This document shows, piece by piece, positions 12,401 to 20,096 of a stretch of 64,000 nt of DNA (positions are counted from its first letter, which is position 1; each line of letters starts with the position of its first letter). The translations under genes were made by a program, and so were the position numbers. The notes under the pieces are model-generated. The model searched no databases. It was not told the DNA's origin and worked only from the letters and a program-made list of their open reading frames with translations. Source of the DNA: an uncultured Clostridium sp. (GTDB lineage: Bacteria; Bacillota; Clostridia; Clostridiales; Clostridiaceae); the NCBI GenBank assembly GCA_903789665.1, contig CAIFEX010000001.1, forward strand, positions 18,648-82,647, written 5' to 3'.

Positions 12401-15031
12401 GTCAGTGTATCTAGGGTCAGAAGGGGCAGCGGTGGAAATATATTTATCTTAAATAGAAACAACTTGGGGGAAGAAGATGTTGATTTTTTGAAAGCCGTAT
12501 CCAGGATTATAATAGACAGGCAAGAGGGGAAATCGCTTAAACAACTTGTAGACAACAGTATTTCTCCGGAAAAACTGAACAATGATAAAAATTACAGCTT
12601 TGATAAAAACGGGGAAGCAGTTTCCTGTTATAATTTTAAAATACCTCCTCTGTTGTACTTTAATGATATAGGCGGATTTTCTGAAAATGGGAAATCATAT
12701 GTAATTGTCCTTAAAAACTATAGCAATACTCCGGCGCCGTGGATAAACGTCATTTCCAATAAAAAGTTCGGATTTCATATTTCCGAAAGTGGAATATCCT
12801 ATACGTGGAATAAGAACAGCAGGGAAAACAAACTTACTGCTTGGTCAAATGATCCTGTAATAGACGGTGAGGCTGAAGATATATATGTAAGAGATGAAGA
12901 AACAGGCCATGTATGGAGTATATCTCCGGGACCCGTAAGGGATTCAGGACAATATGTGATAGAACATGGCTTTGGATATTCTGTTTTTAAACACGAGGCT
13001 GACGGAATAACAGGAAAAATGACTGTATTTGCAGATATAGAGGACAGCGTGAAGGTGTGCAGGATAAGATTGCATAATATAAGCAGCCGAAATAGGATAA
13101 TTTCTGTAAGTTATTATGTCAAGCTGGTTTTAGGGGTATGCCATGAACAGACGGCACAGTATATATATACCAGGTTCAATGAAGAAGGCAAGTACATATA
13201 TGCTAGGAATCCCTACAGCCAAAATTTCAAGGGTATATGCTATTTGAAATTGTTTGGCGGCAGCTGCCTGTCATATACGGGAGTCAGGTCAGAGTTTATA
13301 GGCAGGCAGGGAGATGTGTGCAAACCCTGTGGACTCCATTTTAAGAGATTTTCCAATACAGTTGGAGCTGGATTTGATCCATGTCTGGTTGAAAATGTGA
13401 AAGTGGAATTGAATTCTGATTCAGAGGAAGAGATTATTGTCCTTTTTGGGCAGGAAGATACTTTTGAAGAAATAGCCAGGGTTATGAAAAAATATGACCA
13501 TCCTGAAAAGACTGGGCAGGAGTTGAAAAAAGCTCAAAATTACTGGGAAGATATTCTTGAAACCATACAGGTTGATACTCCTGACGATTCAATGAATATA
13601 ATGTTAAATGGATGGCTCATGTATCAGGTAATATCCTGCAGGTACTGGTCGAGAACTGCATTTTATCAGTCCGGCGGGGCCTATGGTTTCAGAGATCAGC
13701 TTCAGGACGTCAGTGCCATATCCTATATATGTCCTGATATGACCAGAGAACATATAATTTACAGTGCTTCCAGGCAGTACCTTGAAGGAGATGTTCAACA
13801 CTGGTGGCATCCTTATGTAAATAGTGGAATCAGGACCAGATTTTCTGATGATCTGCTTTGGATGCCATATGTGGTGGAGGATTATATAAAAAATACCGGG
13901 GATTTTGGCATACTGACTGAAGAAGTATGTTACCTAAAAGACAGTGAACTAAAAGAAGGGGAAAATGAAAGGTATGGTATATCTCCCGTATCTGCTGAAA
14001 AAGGCACTATCTATGAACACTGTGTAAAGGCTATTGAAAGATCTTCCAAATTCGGGCCGCATAATCTTCCGCTTATGGGTTCGGGGGATTGGAATGACGG
14101 TATGAATACTGTAGGAAATAAGGGAAAGGGAGAAAGTGTATGGCTCGGGTGGTTTTTATACGATATATTGGATAAATTTATACCGTTATGTAAATTTATG
14201 AATGATGATGAGAAAATGCTAAAATATTCGAGATTGAAAGATTTTGTAAAGGAGAATATAGACAAAAATGCTTGGGACGGAAGTTGGTATAGAAGGGCAT
14301 ATTTTGATGATGGTACTCCACTTGGATCCGTAAAGGATGAAGAATGTCAAATTGACTCAATTTCACAGTCATGGGCTGTTATATCGGGAGCTGCGAAAGA
14401 ATCAAGGGCAAGAGAGGCAGTTTATGCCCTGGATAGAAATCTCATCAGGGAAGATAAGGGCATTGTACTCCTTCTTACTCCAGCTTTTGACAAATCATCC
14501 CTGGAACCGGGATATATCAAGGGGTATATTCCTGGTGTGAGAGAAAATGGCGGGCAATACACTCATGCCGCCATATGGTCTATTATGGCTTTTGCCAAAA
14601 TGGGAGACAGTGAAAGGGCCTATAAAGTTTTTTCCATGTTAAATCCTATAAATCATACCAACAATTATCTGAACTGTCATGTTTATAAAGTGGAGCCCTA
14701 TGTGATGTCGGCGGATATATATGCAGTGGAGCCCCATGTTGGCAGAGGAGGATGGAGCTGGTATACAGGTGCAGCAGGATGGTTTTATAGGGCAGGTATG
14801 GAAACTATACTCGGGATGACATTTAAAGGAGGCAGCGGTTTTGCTATAACACCTTCTATTCCGGAGGATTGGAGAAATTACAGTATACGGTATAAAAGAG
14901 AAAATTGTGTCTACAACATACAGGTTGTAAGGAAGAAAGAGAAGGGAATATGGGTTGATGGGAATAAAATTGAAGGTGGGATAATACCATTTTTCAAGTA
15001 TGGCCAACATGATATTAAAATAAATATATAA
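6467..15031 (+). CDS. Giant cyclic beta-1,2-glucan synthase-like protein (NdvB/ChvB family)
   Basis: About 2,854 aa, by far the largest gene here. A membrane segment opens the protein (residues ~3-20) and others lie near 430-480 and 805-960. Between them is a GT2-like glycosyltransferase domain with LDADT (Asp 623 and 625) and a downstream HRWARGDW motif. A glucoamylase-like domain follows with HHEGMSFMS. The C-terminal third is a GH94 phosphorylase-type domain with YGFRDQLQD, GSGDWNDGMN (Asp 2541, 2544) and GGWSWYTGAAGW. This order is that of cyclic beta-1,2-glucan synthases, which polymerise UDP-glucose, trim and cyclise the chain. Start choice is uncertain: TTG 6401 and ATG 6455 are in frame, but AGGAAGG at 6448-6454 is placed for ATG 6467. 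The exact product is inferred. Confidence 0.85.
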   Translation: MLYIMGTAAIILIVIIYKYSNKCGNTDDSAMDNILAFNMSKEELKKYAKEMTVIPAVNGKKSCKRKLIRNLDKEYKNILDGCSFFESEIKSKIEVASCAEWLLDNLYLIKKEYKDIKVSVSGSYYRDLPVMKEGVMKGYPRVYYIVREMLSHTYGIVDEDTIESFISSYQENKILKDCELWVLPIMVRMALIQNISAVTGNMVLMQKEKDRAEITAGKIINSGKNTGEKINFTSHFTEKFIRILRDNLIEDAEIYDWINEELSKKDSSIGRMVSIDHQKQGIYQVLMENSIKGIREICALNWRENFERLSYVEQVLKTDPSGIYDKMDFRSKDYYRRRIEKLSQKIDVPESFIAKKAVECAGEVPETSEKYEKHVGYYLIDKGMERLKEKIKPGGKETTHIMTPEFYIGSVLFGTIFLDTLISGISFYFEDLYFWQYILEIVILLIPTSEIFISIFNWSINKLSEPRFIPKVEFKQGIPEQFSTAVVIPALTSHRTRIKALIDDLEVYYLANREENLYFVLLEDFKDSTRKKEPEDKALVDTALYEIKKLNEKYGTEGKDKFYFLSRYRKYNERENKWIGWERKRGKLMEFNSLIRRDKNTSFDIISGDISNLYKVKYVITLDADTVLPKDTAKLLVGAMVHPLNVPYLDNKKVVRGHGLMQPRISVGVISANKTLYSRIFSGQTGIDLYTTAVSDVYEDMFDEGIFTGKGIYDVDVFNSILRGEIPENTVLSHDLLEGSYVRAALLTDVELIDGYPAYYNSNCKRLHRWARGDWQLMPWIFRKNSLNKLSRWKIFDNLRRSTVQPGVMLLIIIALTLFQAPNNLLAIALISLLCPILFDMSETVMSHTGKIKLPNNIISFKNTLEQFLLLLSFLPHKVCLMLDAIIRTIYRVFISRKNLLQWQTAADVEAVSSKTFKSYLKSMWPCDAAGAVTAFLAFENNVDTLLFMMPFCILWFLAPWIAFSVSREEKNNEEIGIKCEERKLLGEISRRIWAYFEDFTLPENNWLPPDNYQEKPHRGLACRTSPTNMAMGIVSNITAYDLGYLGIEEVEYRLKNIVLNMESLERYRGHFYNWYDIKTKDPLGARYISTVDSGNLVGYIWVTVEALKEYINRPFVNENLVSGLGDTLGLAQMEIAEKFKVHRVYEDFIGKKCKFNIFSLKCFLNSVLERASMIGGDFSELYWNEKVKYMISHFQKELDEFFPWVDFIDRNERFKNIRGELDKIANFISIKEIPDAVDRLIHIKFEDCFKSETEDLEQLKYLLGNTKLKVENLLSGLENLEDKLIKMSKEHDFSILYDKKRRLFAIGYDVENNTAGSNYYDLLASEARQASFVAIAKGQVEKSHWFNLGRAMTYAGGGKVLVSWSGTMFEYLMPLIIMKKFPGTLLDETYKHVVEAQKRYVSGKNIPWGISESAYYDFDSDSVYQYKAFGVPEIGLKRGLIDELVIAPYATIMALQVDFKSSFDNLKAIVKLKAKGKYGFYDAVDYTSKRLEKGRKNALVKCFMVHHEGMSFMSLDNVLRDNILQERFHRIPEVRAVELLLQEKNSGDVIYDKKQETGEPRIVPQNENIIARRYGDPKTDLPEVNVISSGRYSLMVTNSGSGYSRIGDIMLYRYREDLVTNDTGMFFYIKNINSNEYWSASYEPCKFMPEEYEAVFLPGKSEFKRKDGNLRTHTEITVSQEDNGEIRKISVTNMSNSAREVEITSYLEVTLSSYNADLVHPAFGKLFIQTEFVQNPMCIIACRRSRDMDEHKKWLVQTTAVDGNQIGAVQYETSRENFIGRGRNLTNPKVMDNDMQLTKSVGAVIDPIISLRVRMRIEPGRTGRIAYSTIAADSREDAIKLADKYSDMCNVNRMFRLSWTEAQLEMKYLGITSNQINIYQKIASKVLFLNEFSRDKYRYIVNMRKGQSALWPYGISGDLPIALLIIRDESDMDLARQFLRAQEYWILKNLSVDLVLLNFEGSSYMQPLQAKLRDIVNVSVSRVRRGSGGNIFILNRNNLGEEDVDFLKAVSRIIIDRQEGKSLKQLVDNSISPEKLNNDKNYSFDKNGEAVSCYNFKIPPLLYFNDIGGFSENGKSYVIVLKNYSNTPAPWINVISNKKFGFHISESGISYTWNKNSRENKLTAWSNDPVIDGEAEDIYVRDEETGHVWSISPGPVRDSGQYVIEHGFGYSVFKHEADGITGKMTVFADIEDSVKVCRIRLHNISSRNRIISVSYYVKLVLGVCHEQTAQYIYTRFNEEGKYIYARNPYSQNFKGICYLKLFGGSCLSYTGVRSEFIGRQGDVCKPCGLHFKRFSNTVGAGFDPCLVENVKVELNSDSEEEIIVLFGQEDTFEEIARVMKKYDHPEKTGQELKKAQNYWEDILETIQVDTPDDSMNIMLNGWLMYQVISCRYWSRTAFYQSGGAYGFRDQLQDVSAISYICPDMTREHIIYSASRQYLEGDVQHWWHPYVNSGIRTRFSDDLLWMPYVVEDYIKNTGDFGILTEEVCYLKDSELKEGENERYGISPVSAEKGTIYEHCVKAIERSSKFGPHNLPLMGSGDWNDGMNTVGNKGKGESVWLGWFLYDILDKFIPLCKFMNDDEKMLKYSRLKDFVKENIDKNAWDGSWYRRAYFDDGTPLGSVKDEECQIDSISQSWAVISGAAKESRAREAVYALDRNLIREDKGIVLLLTPAFDKSSLEPGYIKGYIPGVRENGGQYTHAAIWSIMAFAKMGDSERAYKVFSMLNPINHTNNYLNCHVYKVEPYVMSADIYAVEPHVGRGGWSWYTGAAGWFYRAGMETILGMTFKGGSGFAITPSIPEDWRNYSIRYKRENCVYNIQVVRKKEKGIWVDGNKIEGGIIPFFKYGQHDIKINI

Positions 15032-15116
15032 AATTTTAGATTTTTAGAAGGATTTTATAAACTTATAGAGAACTTATATTATATAATAAATAATATATTA
15101 ATAGGGGGAATTGATC

Positions 15117-15491
15117 ATGATAGAAGTCAAACAAGTCTATAAGTGCGAAGTATGCGGCAATATAGTAGAGGTTCTCAATAAAGGCGGCGGAACTTTAGTC
15201 TGTTGTGGCAAACCCATGAAATTGTTGGAAGAAAACAGTGTGGATGCTGCCCTTGAAAAGCATGTACCTGTAATTGAAAAAATAGATGGCGGAGTAAAAG
15301 TTAAAGTTGGTTCAGTTGAGCATCCAATGACACCGGAACATTATATTCAGTGGATTGAAGTTCATACTGAAAATAAGATCTATAGAAAGTACTTGAAACC
15401 GGGCGAAAAACCAGAAGCTACATTTAAATTAGATGAAAAAGTTGTAATGGCAAGAGAATATTGTAATTTGCACGGACTCTGGAAAAAATAA
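15117..15491 (+). CDS. dfx: Desulfoferrodoxin (2Fe superoxide reductase)
   Basis: Reduces superoxide to hydrogen peroxide without making oxygen, the usual defence of strict anaerobes. The 124-aa protein has an N-terminal desulforedoxin domain with four cysteines (C10, C13, C29, C30) for a rubredoxin-like iron. The catalytic centre follows: the EKHVP loop with His49, [10 protein letters not shown] with two more histidines, and the C-terminal CNLHGLWK that supplies the Cys and last His ligand. The start is the ATG at 15117, eight bases after AGGGGG; an in-frame TTG six bases upstream is less likely. The gene appears monocistronic and ends in a clear hairpin. Confidence 0.95.
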   Translation: MIEVKQVYKCEVCGNIVEVLNKGGGTLVCCGKPMKLLEENSVDAALEKHVPVIEKIDGGVKVKVGSVEHPMTPEHYIQWIEVHTENKIYRKYLKPGEKPEATFKLDEKVVMAREYCNLHGLWKK

Positions 15492-15504
15492 TATTTTATT
15501 AAAC

Positions 15505-15533
15505 CCTCCCTATCAGTTTTAGGGAGGATTTCT
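15505..15533 (+). terminator. Terminator after desulfoferrodoxin
   Basis: An 8-bp perfect stem, CCTCCCTA (15505-15512) with TAGGGAGG (15520-15527), has a 7-base loop and is followed by ATTTCTAT. It lies 13 bases after the desulfoferrodoxin stop. Confidence 0.75.
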
Positions 15534-15614
15534 ATAATAGAATCAAATTATTGTGGAAATTTTAGAATATTTGTAGTAGAATAGAGAATAATATATGAAT
15601 ATATAAATCCCTTG

Positions 15615-15873
15615 AAGGAAAGCAAGTAAATTTGAAAACAGATTTTAAGAGAGTTGTACATGTGGTGTAAGTACGATGATTATGTTCAGATTGAATGGGT
15701 TCCGGAGGAGTGAAATGAATTGATCTTTAGTAGTTTTAACCGCAGTTCTTGCGTTATGAGATAGGATATGCAATCCATTTTGAGAGGAAGATCGGAAAAA
15801 TTTTTCGAACTTCTTGAATTTAGGTGGTACAGCGTTGAAGCGCCCTATGATTTTAATCACAGGGTGTTTTTTT
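15615..15873 (+). promoter_or_regulatory. Tryptophan T-box leader of trpS with terminator
   Basis: The leader shows T-box landmarks: a stem I region with AGAGAGTTG and GTGGTG, a segment GAATGGGTTCC containing a TGG specifier, the T-box core AGGTGGTACAGCG at 15822-15834, and a terminator CGCCCT (15841-15846)/AGGGTG (15861-15866) followed by seven T. In this class uncharged tRNA pairs with the specifier and with the T-box bulge, favouring the antiterminator. The specifier TGG matches tryptophan and the downstream gene is trpS. The exact 5' boundary is approximate. Confidence 0.9.
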
Positions 15874-15904
15874 ATAAAATATGATAGTGAGGAAGGTAAT
15901 AAAT

Positions 15905-16918
15905 ATGGAAGACAAGAAAAAAGTAGTATTTAGTGGAATTCAGCCTTCGGGGAATTTGACTATAGGGAATTATTTTGGGGCTTTAAAGAGCTGGGTAAAG
16001 CTCCAGTATAAATATGATTGCTATTTTTGTGTAGTGGATTTACATGCTATAACCGTAAGGCAGGAACCGAGGAACCTGAGAAGAAGAACTCTTGAGGTAT
16101 TGGCTATATATCTGGCGGCAGGTATAGATCCGGAGAAAAATACTATATTCATTCAATCTCATGTTCCAACCCATAGTGAAGCGGCATGGCTTTTAAATTG
16201 TTTTACCTATGTGGGGGAACTTGAGAGAATGACCCAGTATAAAAGTAAGGCTAAAAAATACGGTAGTACGGCGGAGGGTGTAAGCGCAGGGCTCCTCAAT
16301 TATCCTGTTCTTATGGCCGCGGATATATTGCTTTACAATGCTGATCTTGTTCCTGTGGGAAAGGATCAGACGCAGCACATTGAAATTGCAAGGGATATAG
16401 CTGAAAGATTTAACAATGCCTATAGCCCAACATTTACACTCCCCAAGGGGTATATACCGGAAGGTGGGGCAAAGATAATGGATCTCCAGGAACCTAGCAA
16501 AAAGATGTCCAAATCATCTACTAATCCGAACAGTTATGTACTTATCATGGATCCTCCTGAAGTAATAAAGAGAAAGATAAATAGATGTGTTACTGACAGT
16601 GTGGGTATAGTAAAATATACAGATGATCAACCTGGAGTAAAAAATCTTATAAATATACTTGCTGCAATTACAGGAATGAGTTATGGTGAAATAGAGACCA
16701 AATATGACGGCAAAGGATATGCTGAATTTAAAAATGATGTAGCAGATGCTTTGATAAAGGAACTTTCTCCGATACAGGACAGGGTAAATCAATTCCTCAA
16801 TGACAAAAAATATCTGGAAAGTATATATAAGAGAGGTGCGGAAAAAGCGTGCTACGTATCCGGCAAAACTTTGAGAAAAATGCAGAAAAAGATGGGATTT
16901 ATACCTGCGGCAAAATGA
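15905..16918 (+). CDS. trpS: Tryptophanyl-tRNA synthetase
   Basis: Charges tRNA-Trp with tryptophan. This 337-aa class I synthetase has the HIGH-equivalent within PSGNLTIGNYFGA near residues 14-26 and the KMSKS loop as KKMSKSS. The length is typical for bacterial TrpRS. The ATG at 15905 is preceded at good spacing by GAGGAAGG (15889-15896); an in-frame ATG at 15881 lies inside the tail of the leader and is unlikely. Expression should depend on the T-box leader, which senses uncharged tRNA-Trp; a tRNA-Trp gene is found at 28420. A long convergent hairpin ends the gene. Confidence 0.95.
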   Translation: MEDKKKVVFSGIQPSGNLTIGNYFGALKSWVKLQYKYDCYFCVVDLHAITVRQEPRNLRRRTLEVLAIYLAAGIDPEKNTIFIQSHVPTHSEAAWLLNCFTYVGELERMTQYKSKAKKYGSTAEGVSAGLLNYPVLMAADILLYNADLVPVGKDQTQHIEIARDIAERFNNAYSPTFTLPKGYIPEGGAKIMDLQEPSKKMSKSSTNPNSYVLIMDPPEVIKRKINRCVTDSVGIVKYTDDQPGVKNLINILAAITGMSYGEIETKYDGKGYAEFKNDVADALIKELSPIQDRVNQFLNDKKYLESIYKRGAEKACYVSGKTLRKMQKKMGFIPAAK

Positions 16919-16937
16919 AGATTTGGATATAAATAAG

Positions 16938-16986
16938 GGATAAGTATAAATTTGTGTTTTACATTAATTTATACTTATCCTCTTTT
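16938..16986. terminator. Bidirectional terminator between trpS and prfC
   Basis: A stem of about 14 bp, GGATAAGTATAAAT starting at 16938 with ATTTATACTTATCC ending at 16980, is followed by TCTTTT on the plus strand. It lies between two convergent genes and overlaps the prfC stop, so it can serve both. Confidence 0.75.
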
Positions 16987-18577
16987 ATTCTGATTTTCCT
17001 ATATCCGATAATTCAAGACCCTCATTGTGTTTCAAGGCCCAGTTGATATTCCATTCGCTTTCAAATATCAGTATGTTTCTTCCATTTAGATCTTTAACTT
17101 TTTTTGTATCACTTGTTAAAACCAGATCTTCTAAGGAAACTTTGGAATGTTCTATCCATCGTATAGCCCTATAGGGAAGAACTTCTATTTTTATATCCAC
17201 ATTATATTCATTTTTCATCCTGTATTGCAGTACTTCAAATTGAAGTAAGCCGACTACACCTATGATGATTTCCTCAATTCCTATATTCAATTCTTTAAAT
17301 ACCTGAATTGCACCTTCTTCGGAAATCTCTGTTATTCCCTTTATGAATTGTTTTCTCTTCATTGTGTCTATGGTTCTAACTCTGGCGAAATGTTCAGGTG
17401 CGAAAACAGGAATATTTTCAAATTTGAATTTCTTATCGGTGGAGCAGAGAGTATCCCCTATTCTGTAAATGCCCGGATCGAACACACCTATTATATCCCC
17501 GGCATAAGCTTCGTCTACTATTTCTCTGTTCTGAGCTAAAAATTGTTGGGGCTGTGAGAGCTTAACTTTGCTTTTTCCCTGCATATGGTATACTTCCATA
17601 CCCTTTTTGAATTTTCCTGAACATATTCTCATAAATGCAATTCTATCTCTGTGGGATGGATTCATATTTGCCTGTATTTTAAATACAAAAGCCGAAAATT
17701 TGGGCTCAAAAGCATCTATTTCACCAATGTCAGATTTTCTGGGCAGCGGTGGTGTAGTCAAATTTAAAAATTCTTTTAAGAAAGGCTCTACTCCGAAATT
17801 TGTAAGGGCACTTCCAAAGAATACAGGAGTAAGCAGTCCCTTTCTAACTTCCTCCATATTGAATTTATCTCCTGCTATATCTAAAAGTTCTATGTCCTCC
17901 TGCAGCTTTTTGTGAAGGGATTCTCCCAGCAGATCCTTAAATGAAGCATCATCCACCGTTCCTTCTATAGATGTTGCCGCCGTCTGGCCGTGGTTGCCGC
18001 CGTTGAAAACTTCTATTAGATTTCTTTTTCTGTCATATACACCCTTGAAATATTTTCCGGATCCTATAGGCCAATTCATAGGATAGGATTTTATACCAAG
18101 TACATTTTCTATATCATCCATTAAATCAAAGGGATCTCTACTTTCCCTATCCATTTTGTTTATGAATGTGAATATGGGAATTCCCCTTAAACTGCATACC
18201 CTGAAAAGTTTTTTAGTCTGGGCTTCCACTCCCTTTGCAGCGTCAATAACCATTACAGCACTGTCTGCCGCCATTAAAGTCCTGTATGTATCTTCACTGA
18301 AGTCCTGATGGCCCGGTGTATCCAATATATTTATACAATAGTTGTCATAGTTGAACTGCATCACTGATGAAGTTACAGAAATCCCCCTTTTCTTTTCAAT
18401 GTCCATCCAATCTGATACCGCATGTTTTGAGGCTTTCCTTGCTTTCACGGAACCTGCAAGCCTTATGGCACCTCCATATAGTAATAATTTTTCAGTGAGA
18501 GTTGTTTTACCAGCATCCGGATGAGATATTATGGCAAAAGTTCTTCTCTTTTCTATCTCTTTTTTTAAGTCTGACAC
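16985..18577 (-). CDS. prfC: Peptide chain release factor 3 (GTPase)
   Basis: A translational GTPase that removes RF1/RF2 from the ribosome after termination. The G domain opens with ISHPDAGKTTLTEK, then switch region GISVTSS, DTPGHQDF and NKMD, all typical of RF3. Domains II and III follow, with the RF3-type C-terminus (VGLLQFEVLQYR). I start at the GTG at 18577 because RF3 proteins normally begin VSDLKKEIEKRRTF-like and AGGAG lies about 10 bases upstream. An in-frame ATG at 18646 would add 23 residues that do not look like the family. It is convergent with trpS and shares its terminator. Confidence 0.9.
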   Translation of the reverse strand: MSDLKKEIEKRRTFAIISHPDAGKTTLTEKLLLYGGAIRLAGSVKARKASKHAVSDWMDIEKKRGISVTSSVMQFNYDNYCINILDTPGHQDFSEDTYRTLMAADSAVMVIDAAKGVEAQTKKLFRVCSLRGIPIFTFINKMDRESRDPFDLMDDIENVLGIKSYPMNWPIGSGKYFKGVYDRKRNLIEVFNGGNHGQTAATSIEGTVDDASFKDLLGESLHKKLQEDIELLDIAGDKFNMEEVRKGLLTPVFFGSALTNFGVEPFLKEFLNLTTPPLPRKSDIGEIDAFEPKFSAFVFKIQANMNPSHRDRIAFMRICSGKFKKGMEVYHMQGKSKVKLSQPQQFLAQNREIVDEAYAGDIIGVFDPGIYRIGDTLCSTDKKFKFENIPVFAPEHFARVRTIDTMKRKQFIKGITEISEEGAIQVFKELNIGIEEIIIGVVGLLQFEVLQYRMKNEYNVDIKIEVLPYRAIRWIEHSKVSLEDLVLTSDTKKVKDLNGRNILIFESEWNINWALKHNEGLELSDIGKSE

Positions 18578-18668
18578 TACCTTTTCTCTCCTATTCTCTC
18601 TATTAGTTTCATTACTGATTCTAACTTTATTATATATCAATGTCAACTTTGGATAAATAAAGATAATA

Positions 18669-19655
18669 TCAATTTTTCATAGTGTCCAAATAGTAATTAT
18701 CTACATAAATAGTTTTTACATTTTTGTAATAAAATTTATCCAGTGGTTTTTGAATAAGCATTTTAAGCTTGTCCAATATAAAGTCTGACAGTTTTACAGC
18801 TATAATGGCCAAAATTATGCCTGCAGCTATATCCAGTACCCAGTGGATTTCAAGATATAAGGTAGAATATATTACACTTAAACAAAAAAATGACATGACA
18901 AACTTGAATATCTTATTTCTTTCCCTTAGTACCAACAAAAACATGGCAAAACATATAGACGTATGCATGGATGGGAAACAGTTCAGTGTAATTCCGGCAG
19001 CAGATCTGGAACTCAGGTGTCTGGCCAGTCCATCAGGTTGTCCAAGTACATACCACACTTCCTGAAGATGAAAAATAAGATAAAACGGAGATATTAAAAA
19101 TATCTGTAAAACATGGGCAGACAATGCGTAACGAAGCATTTTCTTAAAGTCCATGATCAGTGCAGATCTGTATAATACCAGTAAAACTGGCAGCACGAAT
19201 CCGTTGTTATATACCATTCTAAAGAACCAAGTGAGAGTTTCTGATTTATATACTCTTGCAAAACTTCCATCATTGAAGGGTATGCTGCTGAAAACAGGGT
19301 TTAAATTTATTACAAAACCTTTTTTAATTTGCCATCTCAATATTCTTCCCCAGAATGCATACCCATGTTTATTTGCATAAAATATGAATATAAAAAAAAT
19401 AATACACAATAATAAAAAGGGAACTAATTTGATATCATGTCTGATGTCTTCATATACGGTAAAACACACTAAGGCAAGCATAAACAAATATATTTTGCTG
19501 GTTAAGCTGATAGAAGTATAAGGAGCTATATGTAGAGCCTTGTGTAAAAAAAACAGACCTATAGGTACAAAATAATATTTTTTTAACAACTCTAAAAATG
19601 CTGAACCTATATATTTCAGCTTTCCCTGTATTTTCCTTTCTGCTAAATTTTGCAT
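18669..19655 (-). CDS. PAP2-superfamily membrane phosphatase/transferase (Aur1/IPC-synthase-like)
   Basis: A 328-aa integral membrane protein with about six or seven hydrophobic segments. Near the C-terminus it has CFPSMHTS and YLEIHWVLDI, the two halves of the lipid-phosphate phosphatase active site (a histidine in each, with a following Asp). The arrangement and length resemble the PAP2 group that includes inositol phosphorylceramide synthase-like proteins rather than small undecaprenyl phosphatases. The substrate is probably a membrane lipid phosphate, but nothing in the sequence names it. The ATG has AGGGAGG about 10 bases upstream, and this ribosome binding site lies in one arm of a distant inverted repeat. 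Confidence 0.78.
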   Translation of the reverse strand: MQNLAERKIQGKLKYIGSAFLELLKKYYFVPIGLFFLHKALHIAPYTSISLTSKIYLFMLALVCFTVYEDIRHDIKLVPFLLLCIIFFIFIFYANKHGYAFWGRILRWQIKKGFVINLNPVFSSIPFNDGSFARVYKSETLTWFFRMVYNNGFVLPVLLVLYRSALIMDFKKMLRYALSAHVLQIFLISPFYLIFHLQEVWYVLGQPDGLARHLSSRSAAGITLNCFPSMHTSICFAMFLLVLRERNKIFKFVMSFFCLSVIYSTLYLEIHWVLDIAAGIILAIIAVKLSDFILDKLKMLIQKPLDKFYYKNVKTIYVDNYYLDTMKN

Positions 19656-19668
19656 AAAATTATAACCT

Positions 19669-19755
19669 CCCTATGTACAAAATAAATTATATCATGAGTA
19701 AAACGGTAAGTATACAAAATATTTTTGTATAATTTGTTTTTTAATGTACATAGGG
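19669..19755 (-). promoter_or_regulatory. Inverted repeat enclosing the upstream region of the PAP2 gene
   Basis: CCCTATGTACA (19669-19679) and TGTACATAGGG (19745-19755) are a perfect 11-bp inverted repeat 65 bases apart. The gene-proximal arm includes part of the ribosome binding site. A TATAAT lies between the arms on the minus strand (19694-19689), and a smaller hairpin ATACAAAA/TTTTGTAT is nested inside. It could act as DNA operator or as RNA structure; the sequence does not decide. Confidence 0.4.
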
Positions 19756-19786
19756 AAATTGTTGGAAATAATAAAAAAATGTAGAT

Positions 19787-19942
19787 TCATGTATGTCTTC
19801 TTCCGGAAGTCAATAAATCCAATGTAAATATAAGCATGCAGATTAAAAACAAAATATTTACAAATATTATTCCCGCTTTTAATATCAATCCTATTAAGAA
19901 GAATATAATCATGAGATTGCAGAGCCATTTGAAAAATATCAT
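19787..19942 (-). CDS. Small membrane protein, 51 aa
   Basis: A short frame starting ATG at 19942 directly behind a strong ribosome binding site (AGAGGAGGAAGC). The protein is almost entirely hydrophobic, with two probable membrane helices (residues ~2-22 and ~24-44) and a positive C-terminal tail ending SGRRHT. This layout (two helices, a short charged end, about 50 aa) resembles the small lmo0937-type membrane proteins of Firmicutes; that is a resemblance, not a proven match. Function unknown. A 78-aa frame overlapping it in another phase lacks a ribosome binding site and is rejected. Confidence 0.6.
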   Translation of the reverse strand: MIFFKWLCNLMIIFFLIGLILKAGIIFVNILFLICMLIFTLDLLTSGRRHT

Positions 19943-20096
19943 TGCTTCCTCCTCTTGAATCTATTGTTTAACAGTTTATTGTTCCCTTTAGGAGACAAAG
20001 TTATTAGGAAATGAAATTGTATCCATACATTTTGACTTTTCTCCAAATAAAAATATAATATTACTGACTTTATTATAAAAAAGGGGGTTATTATAC

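Noticed and set aside
19692..19928. A 78-aa minus-strand frame
   Set aside because: It overlaps the 51-aa membrane protein in another phase and lacks a ribosome binding site; the 51-aa frame has a strong one.
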